Shown one piece after another: positions 8,987-17,000 of a DNA stretch of 64,000 nucleotides; position 1 is the stretch's first letter, and every line of letters starts with the position of its first letter. The stretch is from assembly GCA_002483445.1 (NCBI GenBank), contig DLHY01000124.1, forward strand, positions 1-64,000, written 5' to 3'. Position numbers and translations under genes: made by a program. The notes under the pieces are model-generated. The model worked only from the letters and a program-made list of their open reading frames with translations. It had not been told where the DNA came from and made no database searches. This stretch comes from Blastocatellia bacterium UBA7656. GTDB lineage: Bacteria > Acidobacteriota > Blastocatellia > UBA7656.

Positions 8987-9211
8987 TCACGTCCTCCTCC
9001 TGAACTCTCCCGCCTTCGGATACGATGCGAAGTGCGTTTGATGGCCGACCTCGAATCGCGGGTGATTGCGCGCGACTATGCCATCGGGAAAGATCAGCAG
9101 CCGCTTTCCATCAATACGATACGGGATCGCGTCGGCAGGCATAAATCTTCCTTTGATCGTCGCGATCCTCAGAATGTTGGCCCCGCAGCCTGCGCACTTT
9201 TTGCCCGCCAT
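8987..9211 (-). CDS. Small zinc-ribbon-like protein
   Basis: 74 residues, converging on the nuclease gene with a five-base gap. The pattern KCAGCGANILRI...GRFMPADAIPYRI...THFASYPKAGEFRRR resembles a family of small zinc-ribbon proteins, common in phages and actinobacteria, that read CxxCGAPI...GKxMPVDAEP...HxATCPxAxxFRRR. In this copy the later cysteine is replaced by tyrosine (ASYPKA), so zinc binding may be changed. An in-frame stop lies three codons upstream of ATG 9211, so no longer start is possible. The Shine-Dalgarno site is weak. The family link is from memory of the motif; the function is unknown. Confidence 0.6.
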   Translation of the reverse strand: MAGKKCAGCGANILRIATIKGRFMPADAIPYRIDGKRLLIFPDGIVARNHPRFEVGHQTHFASYPKAGEFRRRT

Positions 9212-9301
9212 CGCACGATTTCACTTCGCCGTCTGGCTCGAAAGCCACGTCTCCCACGCCGCGTATTCGCGCTCGCCGAAACGATGCAGGCGCGAATCGT
9301 T

Positions 9302-10954
9302 TCACTTCGCTCGGAGCCTGTGAAGCGCCTCCATCGCACCTCCGTTTTGCGGATTCAACTCAAGCGACTTTTCATAATTTTTGATCGCAAGCTCGCGGTT
9401 TCCTTTTTTCATGTATGCTTCGCCCAAGCTGTCATAGACATTCCATGCACGCGGAAACGCTTCGACGTTGAGCTTGAATATCTCTATGGCTTCATCAAGC
9501 CGATTCGCGTTCATCAATCTGTAGCCGAGCGCGTTGACCTGCGCTTCCGTGTTCGCATAAGCGTTGGCAGGATCGTCGCGGAATTGTTTGAGTCGCACGG
9601 ATGCAAGTTCAATATCCTTAGCCGTCAGAGCTTCCATCAGCATCGCCGTGAGTTCTTTTTTCGGATCGTAGTTGAAAACCGCCGCCATCGCCGGATCGAT
9701 GTTGCTCGCGTACTGAGCCGATGTCATCTCAGCGGCGAGGTGCGGAGCGGTGAACCGGCGCGGCTCTCGCGCGTTCATCTGATGCCAGAGAGTCGAGACA
9801 TTCACACTTATCCGGCTGTTTGGAAGAACTACCTGCGCGTGATCGCCATAATGATTCGGGCTTGCGCCCGTAGGCTCTCCGACAAAAAGTGTGCGCGTGT
9901 AACGCTCAAGCTCGTTGACAAGATTCTGCGCCGCCGAAAACGTACTGCGACCGATTATGGTGAAAAGTTTTCCGCGCTGATTGATCTTGTCCGCTTTGAT
10001 AAGGCCAGTCACGATTGGGATATTCAAAAACGAATTCCCGCCGCCGTTGAGCCTGATATCTAAAATGAACCGGTCGACTTCGTGCGTGCGGACGAATTCG
10101 AATACTCGATTGAAGAAAGCCTCTATCGATTCACTGTGTTTGTTGACCACCTGATTGTACTGCACATAGACCGCGCGCTTGTCTTCGATGTATTCGAACC
10201 AGTAAGAGTCACGCAAAGATTTCAGCCACAGTGGAGTCGGACTGCTCGCCCCGTCGCGCGCATCCGTCCAGTTTGCGTCAAAGGGTTCTTCATTATCTCC
10301 ATGTCCGCGAGTTTGAATCTTTCCGGCAGGCTTGAGTTCTAAAGTCACCTGCCGCCCGTTCTTTTCAACTACGAGCGAAGCTCTCTCCAGGTCGTCTATT
10401 ATTCCGAGCGCGTGAAGGACTTCAGGCATCATCATGAAATAAGGAACGCGCTCACGAAGGGTCATATCGTTATCGCGCGGCGAAACCTCAGAAACGGCTC
10501 TGAAAGCCTCTTCTGCGCCAAGCTTGCCTATGCGGATAACGCGACCGCCGACCGCATCGGCGTACTGGCGCGCGGCTGATCGAACGAAGATACCGTCTTT
10601 GAAAACGTAGAGCTTAACCGGATAGTAACGAAATCCTGTCGAGGGATCGAAGAAAGGGTTGATCGAAGTGTGACCGTCCCCGACCATCGCTACTATTTTC
10701 ATCATCTCGACTATGATCTGATGTCGGGCAAGCGCAGGGATGCGCTCATCGAGTTTTTTGATCGCCGCGTCGAACTGCTCGCGCGTCACAGTATGAAAAA
10801 GATTTTTGTGAAGGCGCGGCATCTCGTGAGCCAGATGGCTGAGGTCTTCGCGCCATTTCGCGGCTTCGGTTTTATCCGCCTGATGAGCGAAAGAAGAAAA
10901 CGACGGCGCGCACATAAGCGCGCACAACAAAAAAGCAGCGGCTTTTGAAATCAT
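9302..10954 (-). CDS. Exported S41 family peptidase-like protein with C-terminal TPR
   Basis: 550 residues with a signal peptide (1-24). The first conserved part has LHKNLFHTVTREQF and VGDGHTSI. The S41 core follows with VYVQYNQV, FILDIRLNGGGN and GRSTFSAAQNLVNELE, where the serine before AA is the expected nucleophile. Next is LFVGEPTGASPNHYGD. The C-terminal ~70 residues form TPR-like helices (AYMKKGNRELAIKNYEKSLELNP). There is no PDZ domain. The lysine of CtpA-type S41 enzymes (GKG box) is absent, so a classical Ser-Lys dyad is doubtful. The start is supported by GAAGGGGG before ATG 10954. Four other intact paralogues and one remnant lie in this window. The substrate is unknown; it probably acts in the periplasm. 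Confidence 0.88.
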   Translation of the reverse strand: MISKAAAFLLCALMCAPSFSSFAHQADKTEAAKWREDLSHLAHEMPRLHKNLFHTVTREQFDAAIKKLDERIPALARHQIIVEMMKIVAMVGDGHTSINPFFDPSTGFRYYPVKLYVFKDGIFVRSAARQYADAVGGRVIRIGKLGAEEAFRAVSEVSPRDNDMTLRERVPYFMMMPEVLHALGIIDDLERASLVVEKNGRQVTLELKPAGKIQTRGHGDNEEPFDANWTDARDGASSPTPLWLKSLRDSYWFEYIEDKRAVYVQYNQVVNKHSESIEAFFNRVFEFVRTHEVDRFILDIRLNGGGNSFLNIPIVTGLIKADKINQRGKLFTIIGRSTFSAAQNLVNELERYTRTLFVGEPTGASPNHYGDHAQVVLPNSRISVNVSTLWHQMNAREPRRFTAPHLAAEMTSAQYASNIDPAMAAVFNYDPKKELTAMLMEALTAKDIELASVRLKQFRDDPANAYANTEAQVNALGYRLMNANRLDEAIEIFKLNVEAFPRAWNVYDSLGEAYMKKGNRELAIKNYEKSLELNPQNGGAMEALHRLRAK

Positions 10955-11003
10955 TTTTTTAACCCCCTTCGATTGACGCAGGATTCAAGGCTCTTCTTTT
11001 ATA

Positions 11004-11870
11004 TCAGGCAGACTTATGGCGGGGATTGTACGATTGCAGATTTTTTGTACGGGCTTTGGGCATCCTTGCAAGAGAGCGAACCTCGGATGGAGTCGTGCCG
11101 AAAAAGCGTTTGAATATGCGAGTGAAATGGCTCTGATCGTAAAACCCCGCTTCAGCCGCAATCTCGGCCAGCGATCTTTCCGAGCGCATCAACTCGCCTG
11201 CGGCGTGATCAAGGCGCAGCCGTCTGAGGTACTCGCCCACAGTGCAGCGATAATGTTTGTGAAACGTCGCCGCAAGATGCGCCGCGTTGACTCCCACCGC
11301 TTGCGCAATCTGCGAGAGGGCTATCCGCTCTTTGTAGCTCTCGTGCAGAAGGTCGCGGGCCTCGCGCAACCATCGAGGCTGAGGCGGCGAAGAGCGAAAA
11401 GAATTGCGCACAACAACGGCCAGCGTTTCCAGCATCAGCCCTTCGATTGCAAGCCGCGAGGCTTCATCCATCAGACGAAGCTCGCGGTGAATTCTCAAAG
11501 TCAGGCTCGATATGACTTCATCGCTCGTGAGCGACACGCGATCAAGCATCTTCGAAAAAGAAGTGAGCGATTCTCTTCGCTGATCGCTCACTTCGATTGC
11601 GATGCAATGCGCGCCCTTGAGTCCGTAGTCATGCGAATGCGTTTCTTCCGCCGGTCTTATGAGAAGGCTGAAGGGGAGGCATTCGTAAGCGCGCCTTGCG
11701 TAAGTTTCCGAGACGGTTCCTTCCAGCACGAGTAAAATCATCGCTGATGAGTGAGCGTGGCGGGGAATTTTAAGCGCGGGCGGCTGCGCGAATTCAGTCA
11801 TAAGGAAGCCGCCCGCTTCAAAGGTGTGGATACGCTCGATTGGACTTATCGCATGAATCATCCTTGTCAC
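11004..11870 (-). CDS. AraC family transcriptional regulator
   Basis: 288 residues with a cupin-like sensor region (about 20-110, e.g. IPRHAHSSAMILLVLEG) and a double HTH of the AraC type (about 185-275). The HTH includes IALSQIAQAVGVNAAHLAATFHKHY and the family signature FYDQSHFTRIFKRFFGTTPSEVR. The GTG at 11870 overlaps the stop of the upstream propeller gene by four bases (GTGA), so the two are probably translated together. An in-frame ATG at 11861 is a possible alternative start. It should control a small regulon, and its operon mate is the most obvious target. The ligand is not evident. Confidence 0.9.
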   Translation of the reverse strand: MTRMIHAISPIERIHTFEAGGFLMTEFAQPPALKIPRHAHSSAMILLVLEGTVSETYARRAYECLPFSLLIRPAEETHSHDYGLKGAHCIAIEVSDQRRESLTSFSKMLDRVSLTSDEVISSLTLRIHRELRLMDEASRLAIEGLMLETLAVVVRNSFRSSPPQPRWLREARDLLHESYKERIALSQIAQAVGVNAAHLAATFHKHYRCTVGEYLRRLRLDHAAGELMRSERSLAEIAAEAGFYDQSHFTRIFKRFFGTTPSEVRSLARMPKARTKNLQSYNPRHKSA

Positions 11871-13225
11871 TTTCCCGCAGTCGTTTTCGCGCCCGCCTGA
11901 TTGGAGACGGCGAACAGGTGATGCTGCCCGCGAATGATGAGCAGGCCGTTTGAAATCGCGGGCGTCGCCATCAAAGCTTCGCCCATCGGATTTATCGCCA
12001 TGAGTTCATACTTGCTTCCGGCTCGAAGGACATAAACGTCTCCATCTTCGCTCGCGAAATAGAGTTTGCCGTCAGCCGCCACGGGCGAGGCGCTGAAACC
12101 CGCGCCCTGATTGTTTATTCTCTGCTGATAAACCTGCTCGCCCGTGCGGGCGTTGTAGCAACCCAGCACACCTTTGTCCGTGCAGACGTAGAGGTAATCT
12201 CCATAAACGATGGGCGTCGGCACATAAGGCCCGCCGCGCTCGCTCTGCCACGCCAGCCCGCCTGCGCTCTGCCCCGGCTTCGAGGAAATGTCTCCGCTGG
12301 CTCCGGGGCGGAAAACTTTGATCGGGCGACCGCCGGGCCAGCCGCCTGTAACATAAAACATATCGTGCGCGATGAATGGAACCGGCACCTGAACTATCAG
12401 ATCGCTGTTGGCGAATCGCCAGAGTTCTTTCCCTGTCGCGGGATCATAGCCGCGCACAAAGTGGGGAGCGTTGGTGACGAGTTCTGCGCGCGTCTTTCCC
12501 TGATAAACAAGAGGGCTGCTCCACGAAGGCATTTCTTTGCGATCATCGCGCCAGACCTGCTTTCCGGTTTTGATATCGTAAGCCGCAACGAACGATTGGG
12601 CGTGGCAGTCGGCCTGAACGATCACGAGGTTTTTGTATATGGCGGGCGAGCTTGCATACCCCCATTGAACAGCCGGTTCATCGTGAAGGCCGGGATCGAG
12701 AATGCCCAAATCGACTTTCCATATCAGCTTTCCCGCGAAGTCATAACAGAACATTCCTTCCGAAGCGAATATGGCCACGACATAACGACCATCGGTTACG
12801 GGCGTCGAATTCGACTGACTGGCTTTGAGGTGACGCTTGACTCTCGGCACTCCCTCGCGAGCGGTTCTTTCCCAAATCACGCGCCCCGATTTTTTGTCGA
12901 GGCAGTAGATGCGCCAGCTATACGCGGTGTTTTCATTGACCGGATCGTTGTCATCCGAGTTCGTTTGAAAAATCGCTTCCCGGTCGCTTCTAACGGCGGT
13001 GCTGAGGAATATGCGGTCGCCCCACACGACGGGGCTTGAATGACTGAGGCCAGGAATGGGAGTCTTCCACACTATGCCGGTTGATTTTCCAGCATCCCAT
13101 TTGGCGGGCATATTTTGAGATTGAGATACGCCCGAAGCATTCGGGCCGCGAAACGACGGCCAGTTCTGCGCCTCGGAGATCGGCGCGATGCACAAACATA
13201 TCGAAAGAGCGACGATGATTTTCAT
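11867..13225 (-). CDS. Exported PQQ-type beta-propeller protein
   Basis: 452 residues with a signal peptide (1-19). It opens with NWPSFRGPNASGVSQ, a hallmark of PQQ-like (BamB-type) propellers. Repeated blades read IVWKTPIPGLSHSSPVVWGDRIFLST, GRVIWERT, GKQVWRDD and GKELWRF. The family often has no PQQ cofactor and is annotated only as PQQ-binding-like. No catalytic quinoprotein motif is visible. It lies upstream of and overlaps the AraC gene. GGAGG is 11 bases before ATG 13225. A second member (416 residues) lies at 42029-43279. It is probably a secreted or periplasmic binding scaffold. Confidence 0.85.
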   Translation of the reverse strand: MKIIVALSICLCIAPISEAQNWPSFRGPNASGVSQSQNMPAKWDAGKSTGIVWKTPIPGLSHSSPVVWGDRIFLSTAVRSDREAIFQTNSDDNDPVNENTAYSWRIYCLDKKSGRVIWERTAREGVPRVKRHLKASQSNSTPVTDGRYVVAIFASEGMFCYDFAGKLIWKVDLGILDPGLHDEPAVQWGYASSPAIYKNLVIVQADCHAQSFVAAYDIKTGKQVWRDDRKEMPSWSSPLVYQGKTRAELVTNAPHFVRGYDPATGKELWRFANSDLIVQVPVPFIAHDMFYVTGGWPGGRPIKVFRPGASGDISSKPGQSAGGLAWQSERGGPYVPTPIVYGDYLYVCTDKGVLGCYNARTGEQVYQQRINNQGAGFSASPVAADGKLYFASEDGDVYVLRAGSKYELMAINPMGEALMATPAISNGLLIIRGQHHLFAVSNQAGAKTTAGK

Positions 13226-13381
13226 GAATAACGATGCCTCCGGTTCGAGCTTGCTCTCGCTGAATTATGAACCTACTGGCCGGACTTCACTCTCTTTAGC
13301 ATCAATGAACGCGGAAGCGCCATACATTGTTCAACTCACCTGCCATCAGGCAGCAGGTTTTGCAAATTTATTACATGTACA

Positions 13382-13476
13382 GTTTTGAGTTTTCAGTTTT
13401 CAGTTTTCAGAAACCGGATACGGATCTCCGGGCTGAAAACTGAAAACTGAAAACTGAAAACTGAAAACTGAAAACT
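13382..13476. repeat. Tandem heptamer array folding as a long hairpin
   Basis: About four heptamers of the AGTTTTC type (13382-13410) face six heptamers of the reverse complement CTGAAAA (13433-13476), separated by about 22 bases. The two arms can pair over roughly 27 bases. The array ends right at the stop codon of the ADOP gene at 13475. It could act as a terminator-like structure for that gene, but the period-7 repetition suggests a simple-sequence expansion within an inverted repeat. Confidence 0.75.
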
Positions 13477-15910
13477 ACTCATACCTGAGCGCGATCATCG
13501 GATCGACTTTCGCCGCTTTGCGCGCAGGCAGGTAACACGCCAGCAAAGTCACCGCGATCAACACCAGCGCGAGCGCCGCATAAGTCGCAGGGTCGGTCGC
13601 CTCGACTTCGTAAAGCAGGCCTGACATCACGCGAGTCAGCCCTGTCGCCCCGGCCAGTCCCAGAGTTGCGCCTGCAAGTGAGAGCTTCAACCCTTCGCCC
13701 GCGATCATCCATAGCACGTCACTGGAACCGGCTCCCAGAGCCATTCTTATCCCTATCTCCTGCGAGCGGCGCGACACTGAGTAACTCATGACGCCGTAGA
13801 TTCCAATTGATGCAAGCAGCAAAGCTACTATCGCAAACCCTCCGAGCAGAAACATCGAAAGGCGCGGCTGCCAGACTTCATCCGCAATGACCTCATCCAT
13901 CGTTGTCACATTCGAGATGGGCGCGTTCGCTTCGACTGCCCATACCTCGCGGCGCGCGAGTGCGGCGAGGCTTGCAGGATCGGAGTCGGTTCGCATCACC
14001 AGAGTGAGATAAGAATAATGAGGCGCAGGATCGGTGAGATATCTTTGAGATTGAAAGTATGGCAGGTAGACTTCGAGCTTCGCGTCTTCGGCCCAGTCCT
14101 CCTGTTTCACTTCCTTGACCACGCCGACGATGGAAATCCAAGGAGCGTTCGATTCCGCACGTCCGAGCTTGATGCGTTTGCCTACTGCTTCTTCTCCCGG
14201 CCAGTAGCGACGCGCCATCACTTCGTTGATTATGACCACTCTCGGCGCTTCGAGATTATCGCGCTCGTCGAAGTCGCGTCCGGCAAGCAATGGAATTCCC
14301 ATCGTTTGAAAGTAATTCGTATGAGCGAATCGGTAAGTGGCGCTGGGATTCTGGCCGGGAGGCGGAGCAGGCTCGCCTTCGACGGCAAGCGGAGTTCCCC
14401 AGCGATCTCCGCTCAACGGGAGATGATTTATCGCGCTTGCCGATTTTACTCCGGGCAGCGACTGCATTCGTCTCACGATCTCTTGGAAGAACTCACCTCG
14501 CTTCGGCGCGTGCGCAGTTCCTGCGACTGACACATTCATCGCAAGCACATTTTCCGCGTTGAATCCCGGATCGATTGATTGAAGTCTTATGAAGCTCCGC
14601 GTCAGCAATCCCGCGCCGACCAGCAGCACCATCGCAAGAGCTCTTTCGATGACGACAAGACCGCTACGCATGTTCCGCCCGCGCACATCGCCTGACTGAT
14701 TTTTGCCGCCCGCTTTCAGCGACTGGGTCAGATCGGTCTTCGAAGATTGAAGCGCAGGAACCAGCCCGAAGATAACGCTCGTCATCAGGCACACAACCAC
14801 AGTGAAGCCCAGCACGCCCGTATCGATGCCTATCCCCTGCTGGCGAGGCAGCGCATCCGCGGGCAGACCCGCGACCAGCAATCGCACGCTCAGGAAAGCA
14901 AGCGCAATCCCTACGGCCCCGCCTGTGATCGCGAGCAGAACGCTTTCGGTGAGCAGTTGACGGACGATTCGCAATCGAGTCGCGCCGAGCGCCGCTCGCA
15001 CTGCAATCTCTTTTTGCCTCGCTGATGCTCGCGCGAGCAGGAGATTGGCAACATTGGCGCAGGCAATCATCAACACGAAAGCGACTGCGCCGAGCAGAAG
15101 CAGAAGAGTCGAGCGCACTTTTCCGACTACTCTTTCGTGAAGTGGCGCGACGGTGACTTCTATTCCCGCATTCGTCTCCGGGTGCGCGTCGGCGATGCGC
15201 GCGGCGATTGCGCTCATTTCGGTCTGCGCTCTCTCGACACCGGCATCAGGTTTCAATCGCGCGAAGACGCGAAGGAATCGCGCATAACGATTCGGATTCG
15301 ACGCTTCGAGTTTGAGCGGAGTCCACATCTCCACTCTGGTGGCCCAGAAGAACGGAAACTGAAACGAAGGCGGCATCACGCCGATGACGGTATAACTCTG
15401 TCCGTCGAGCGTGAGGGTCTGCCCTACAACAGCGGGGTCGCCGCCGAAGCGTCGCTTCCATAATTGATCGCTCACGACGACGACCGGCTCCGCGCTCTTT
15501 CGATCTTCTTCAACAGTGAACGCGCGACCGATGGCGGCTTCGCAGCCCAGCATATTGAAGAGGTTTCCAGTCGCCTGAAGTCCGCGAATCTGTTCGGGCT
15601 GATCTCTGCCCGTCAGATTCGGCGACCACAGCGAAGCCGCCGCCATTTGTTCGAATACAGTGTTCTGCTCGCCCCAGTCGTGGAAGTCCGCCGGAGAAAC
15701 AGGCTTCGTTCCGTCGTGCAGAGCGACAACTATTCGGTCAGGATCGCTGTATGGAAGAGGCCGCAGCAGCACCGAATAAACGACGCTGAAGATGGCCGTG
15801 TTGGCTCCTATACCGAGGGCCAGCGTTATCACTGCCACAAGCGTGAACGCAGGTTTTTTCAAAAGCTGACGAATCGCATATCGCAGGTCATTGAAGAAGG
15901 TGTCCATCAT
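13475..15910 (-). CDS. ADOP-type duplicated MacB/FtsX permease
   Basis: 811 residues. It begins FFNDLRYAIRQLLKKPAFTLVAVITLALGIGANTAIFSVVYSVLL in overlapping phrases typical of acidobacterial duplicated orphan permeases. The layout is TM1 (about 22-42), a MacB periplasmic domain (about 50-245), an FtsX bundle of three TM helices (about 280-400), then a second TM/MacB/FtsX unit ending in CYLPARKAAKVDPMIALRYE. RRSQEIGIRMALGA is the coupling-helix-like signature. No ATP-binding subunit lies nearby, as is usual for this family. The substrate is unknown; peptides, lipoproteins or antimicrobials are possible by analogy with MacB. AAAGGCG lies upstream of the ATGATG start. Confidence 0.93.
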   Translation of the reverse strand: MMDTFFNDLRYAIRQLLKKPAFTLVAVITLALGIGANTAIFSVVYSVLLRPLPYSDPDRIVVALHDGTKPVSPADFHDWGEQNTVFEQMAAASLWSPNLTGRDQPEQIRGLQATGNLFNMLGCEAAIGRAFTVEEDRKSAEPVVVVSDQLWKRRFGGDPAVVGQTLTLDGQSYTVIGVMPPSFQFPFFWATRVEMWTPLKLEASNPNRYARFLRVFARLKPDAGVERAQTEMSAIAARIADAHPETNAGIEVTVAPLHERVVGKVRSTLLLLLGAVAFVLMIACANVANLLLARASARQKEIAVRAALGATRLRIVRQLLTESVLLAITGGAVGIALAFLSVRLLVAGLPADALPRQQGIGIDTGVLGFTVVVCLMTSVIFGLVPALQSSKTDLTQSLKAGGKNQSGDVRGRNMRSGLVVIERALAMVLLVGAGLLTRSFIRLQSIDPGFNAENVLAMNVSVAGTAHAPKRGEFFQEIVRRMQSLPGVKSASAINHLPLSGDRWGTPLAVEGEPAPPPGQNPSATYRFAHTNYFQTMGIPLLAGRDFDERDNLEAPRVVIINEVMARRYWPGEEAVGKRIKLGRAESNAPWISIVGVVKEVKQEDWAEDAKLEVYLPYFQSQRYLTDPAPHYSYLTLVMRTDSDPASLAALARREVWAVEANAPISNVTTMDEVIADEVWQPRLSMFLLGGFAIVALLLASIGIYGVMSYSVSRRSQEIGIRMALGAGSSDVLWMIAGEGLKLSLAGATLGLAGATGLTRVMSGLLYEVEATDPATYAALALVLIAVTLLACYLPARKAAKVDPMIALRYE

Positions 15911-16025
15911 TGTCGCCTTTTCTCATGATGTTTCAGCACACTGATTCCTGAACACATGACGCGAAAGATGCGGCAGGTGTTAGCGCGAAACTCTTCGCAG
16001 AAAACTCAAATCGAGCCGCGGGACT

Positions 16026-16880
16026 TTACTTTTTATTCTCTAAATACTTCAATGGACTTTCGACATTGTAGAAACCAGATTCTCTGGCAAATTGATTAAG
16101 CAACTTAGCGTGTCCCGCGCCATAAATTACCAGCACTCTGTCATTCGGCGAGTCGGTGATTCTGATGATATTGGCAAGGATTTTCAGGTTTCTGCCGTAC
16201 CACCACGAAAGGTAATTTGCCCCGACGTATTCTTTGTCGAGATTGAGACGGACAAAATCAAAGTACCTTGTGTGGTCTCTTTCGATTCGAGCCGGTTGAT
16301 TGATGAGGATATATTGATCTGGCACGGAGAGTTTTAATAACTTTTCGGCTTCCGCATTTACTTCTTCCCGCAACTCTCGGTACACATCTTTCAGGAATTT
16401 ATCCAACTCGGCATACTTCGCAGCAAATTTTTCATAGTTATATGATTCGTCGTCAGGGACCACGCCCCAATCAACACAATAAACCTTTTTATGCCCCAGT
16501 TCCTTTGCCAGACGAAAGCCTATCTGGTTGGTTTCATTTTTTGAGAGTTGATAACTTCCCGCTAAATACTTATCGTAAAGTTCCTGAGTTTTCGCATCAT
16601 CTTCGCTGTCAATTTCAACCACAATTTTGGTTGGCTTAAATTTTTTCAGTTTTTCGATAAGTTCGGCAAGCTGCTTTTGTCTTTCGGGAGCCGTAATGTC
16701 AGCAACTTTCGGCTTAACCACATTCCGCCCCTGGCTTCCCAGATGATAGCTTCCCAAAATAGTGATCGTGGGCTTGGTTCTGGCATCTTTATCAACAATC
16801 CCGATTTGAGCGTTGACAATAAGAACCTGGCAAAAAAGAAGACCAACACCGACCAGGCAGAATTTCTCGCGCAATTGCAT
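16026..16880 (-). CDS. Exported DUF5694 family protein
   Basis: 284 residues with a signal peptide (1-24). It has TITILGSYHLGSQGRN, PTKIVVEIDSEDD, NETNQIGFRLAKELG and, near the end, VLVIYGAGHAKLLNQFA. This layout fits DUF5694, a group with TraB/TIKI-like features (a GxxH near the start, an E in the middle and GxGH near the end) that suggest a metal-dependent hydrolase. That activity is an inference from fold similarity. Base composition is AT-richer than the two ADOP genes on either side, so it may be a later insertion. AGGAGA lies eight bases before ATG 16880. Confidence 0.8.
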   Translation of the reverse strand: MQLREKFCLVGVGLLFCQVLIVNAQIGIVDKDARTKPTITILGSYHLGSQGRNVVKPKVADITAPERQKQLAELIEKLKKFKPTKIVVEIDSEDDAKTQELYDKYLAGSYQLSKNETNQIGFRLAKELGHKKVYCVDWGVVPDDESYNYEKFAAKYAELDKFLKDVYRELREEVNAEAEKLLKLSVPDQYILINQPARIERDHTRYFDFVRLNLDKEYVGANYLSWWYGRNLKILANIIRITDSPNDRVLVIYGAGHAKLLNQFARESGFYNVESPLKYLENKK

Positions 16881-17000
16881 AAAATATCTCCTGTTTCAGA
16901 GGAAGTTGATTTTTTCGACAAACGCGGCAGCGCTCAACTATGTGAGCATCCCTCAAGCGAGTCGCGCATCTTGCTTGTGAGCGAACCTGACAACTGACCA

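Noticed and set aside
6661..9300. Insertion sequence or integrated element with ends
   Set aside because: Composition suggests transfer, but I found no transposase, integrase, terminal inverted repeats or attachment-site duplication.
8978..10063. Plus-strand frame of 361 codons
   Set aside because: It lies antisense to the S41 gene and the zinc-ribbon gene and has an Arg-rich shadow composition.
13382..13476. Possible CRISPR-like repeat array
   Set aside because: The units are 7 bases with no spacers and no cas genes; it is a simple-sequence inverted repeat.
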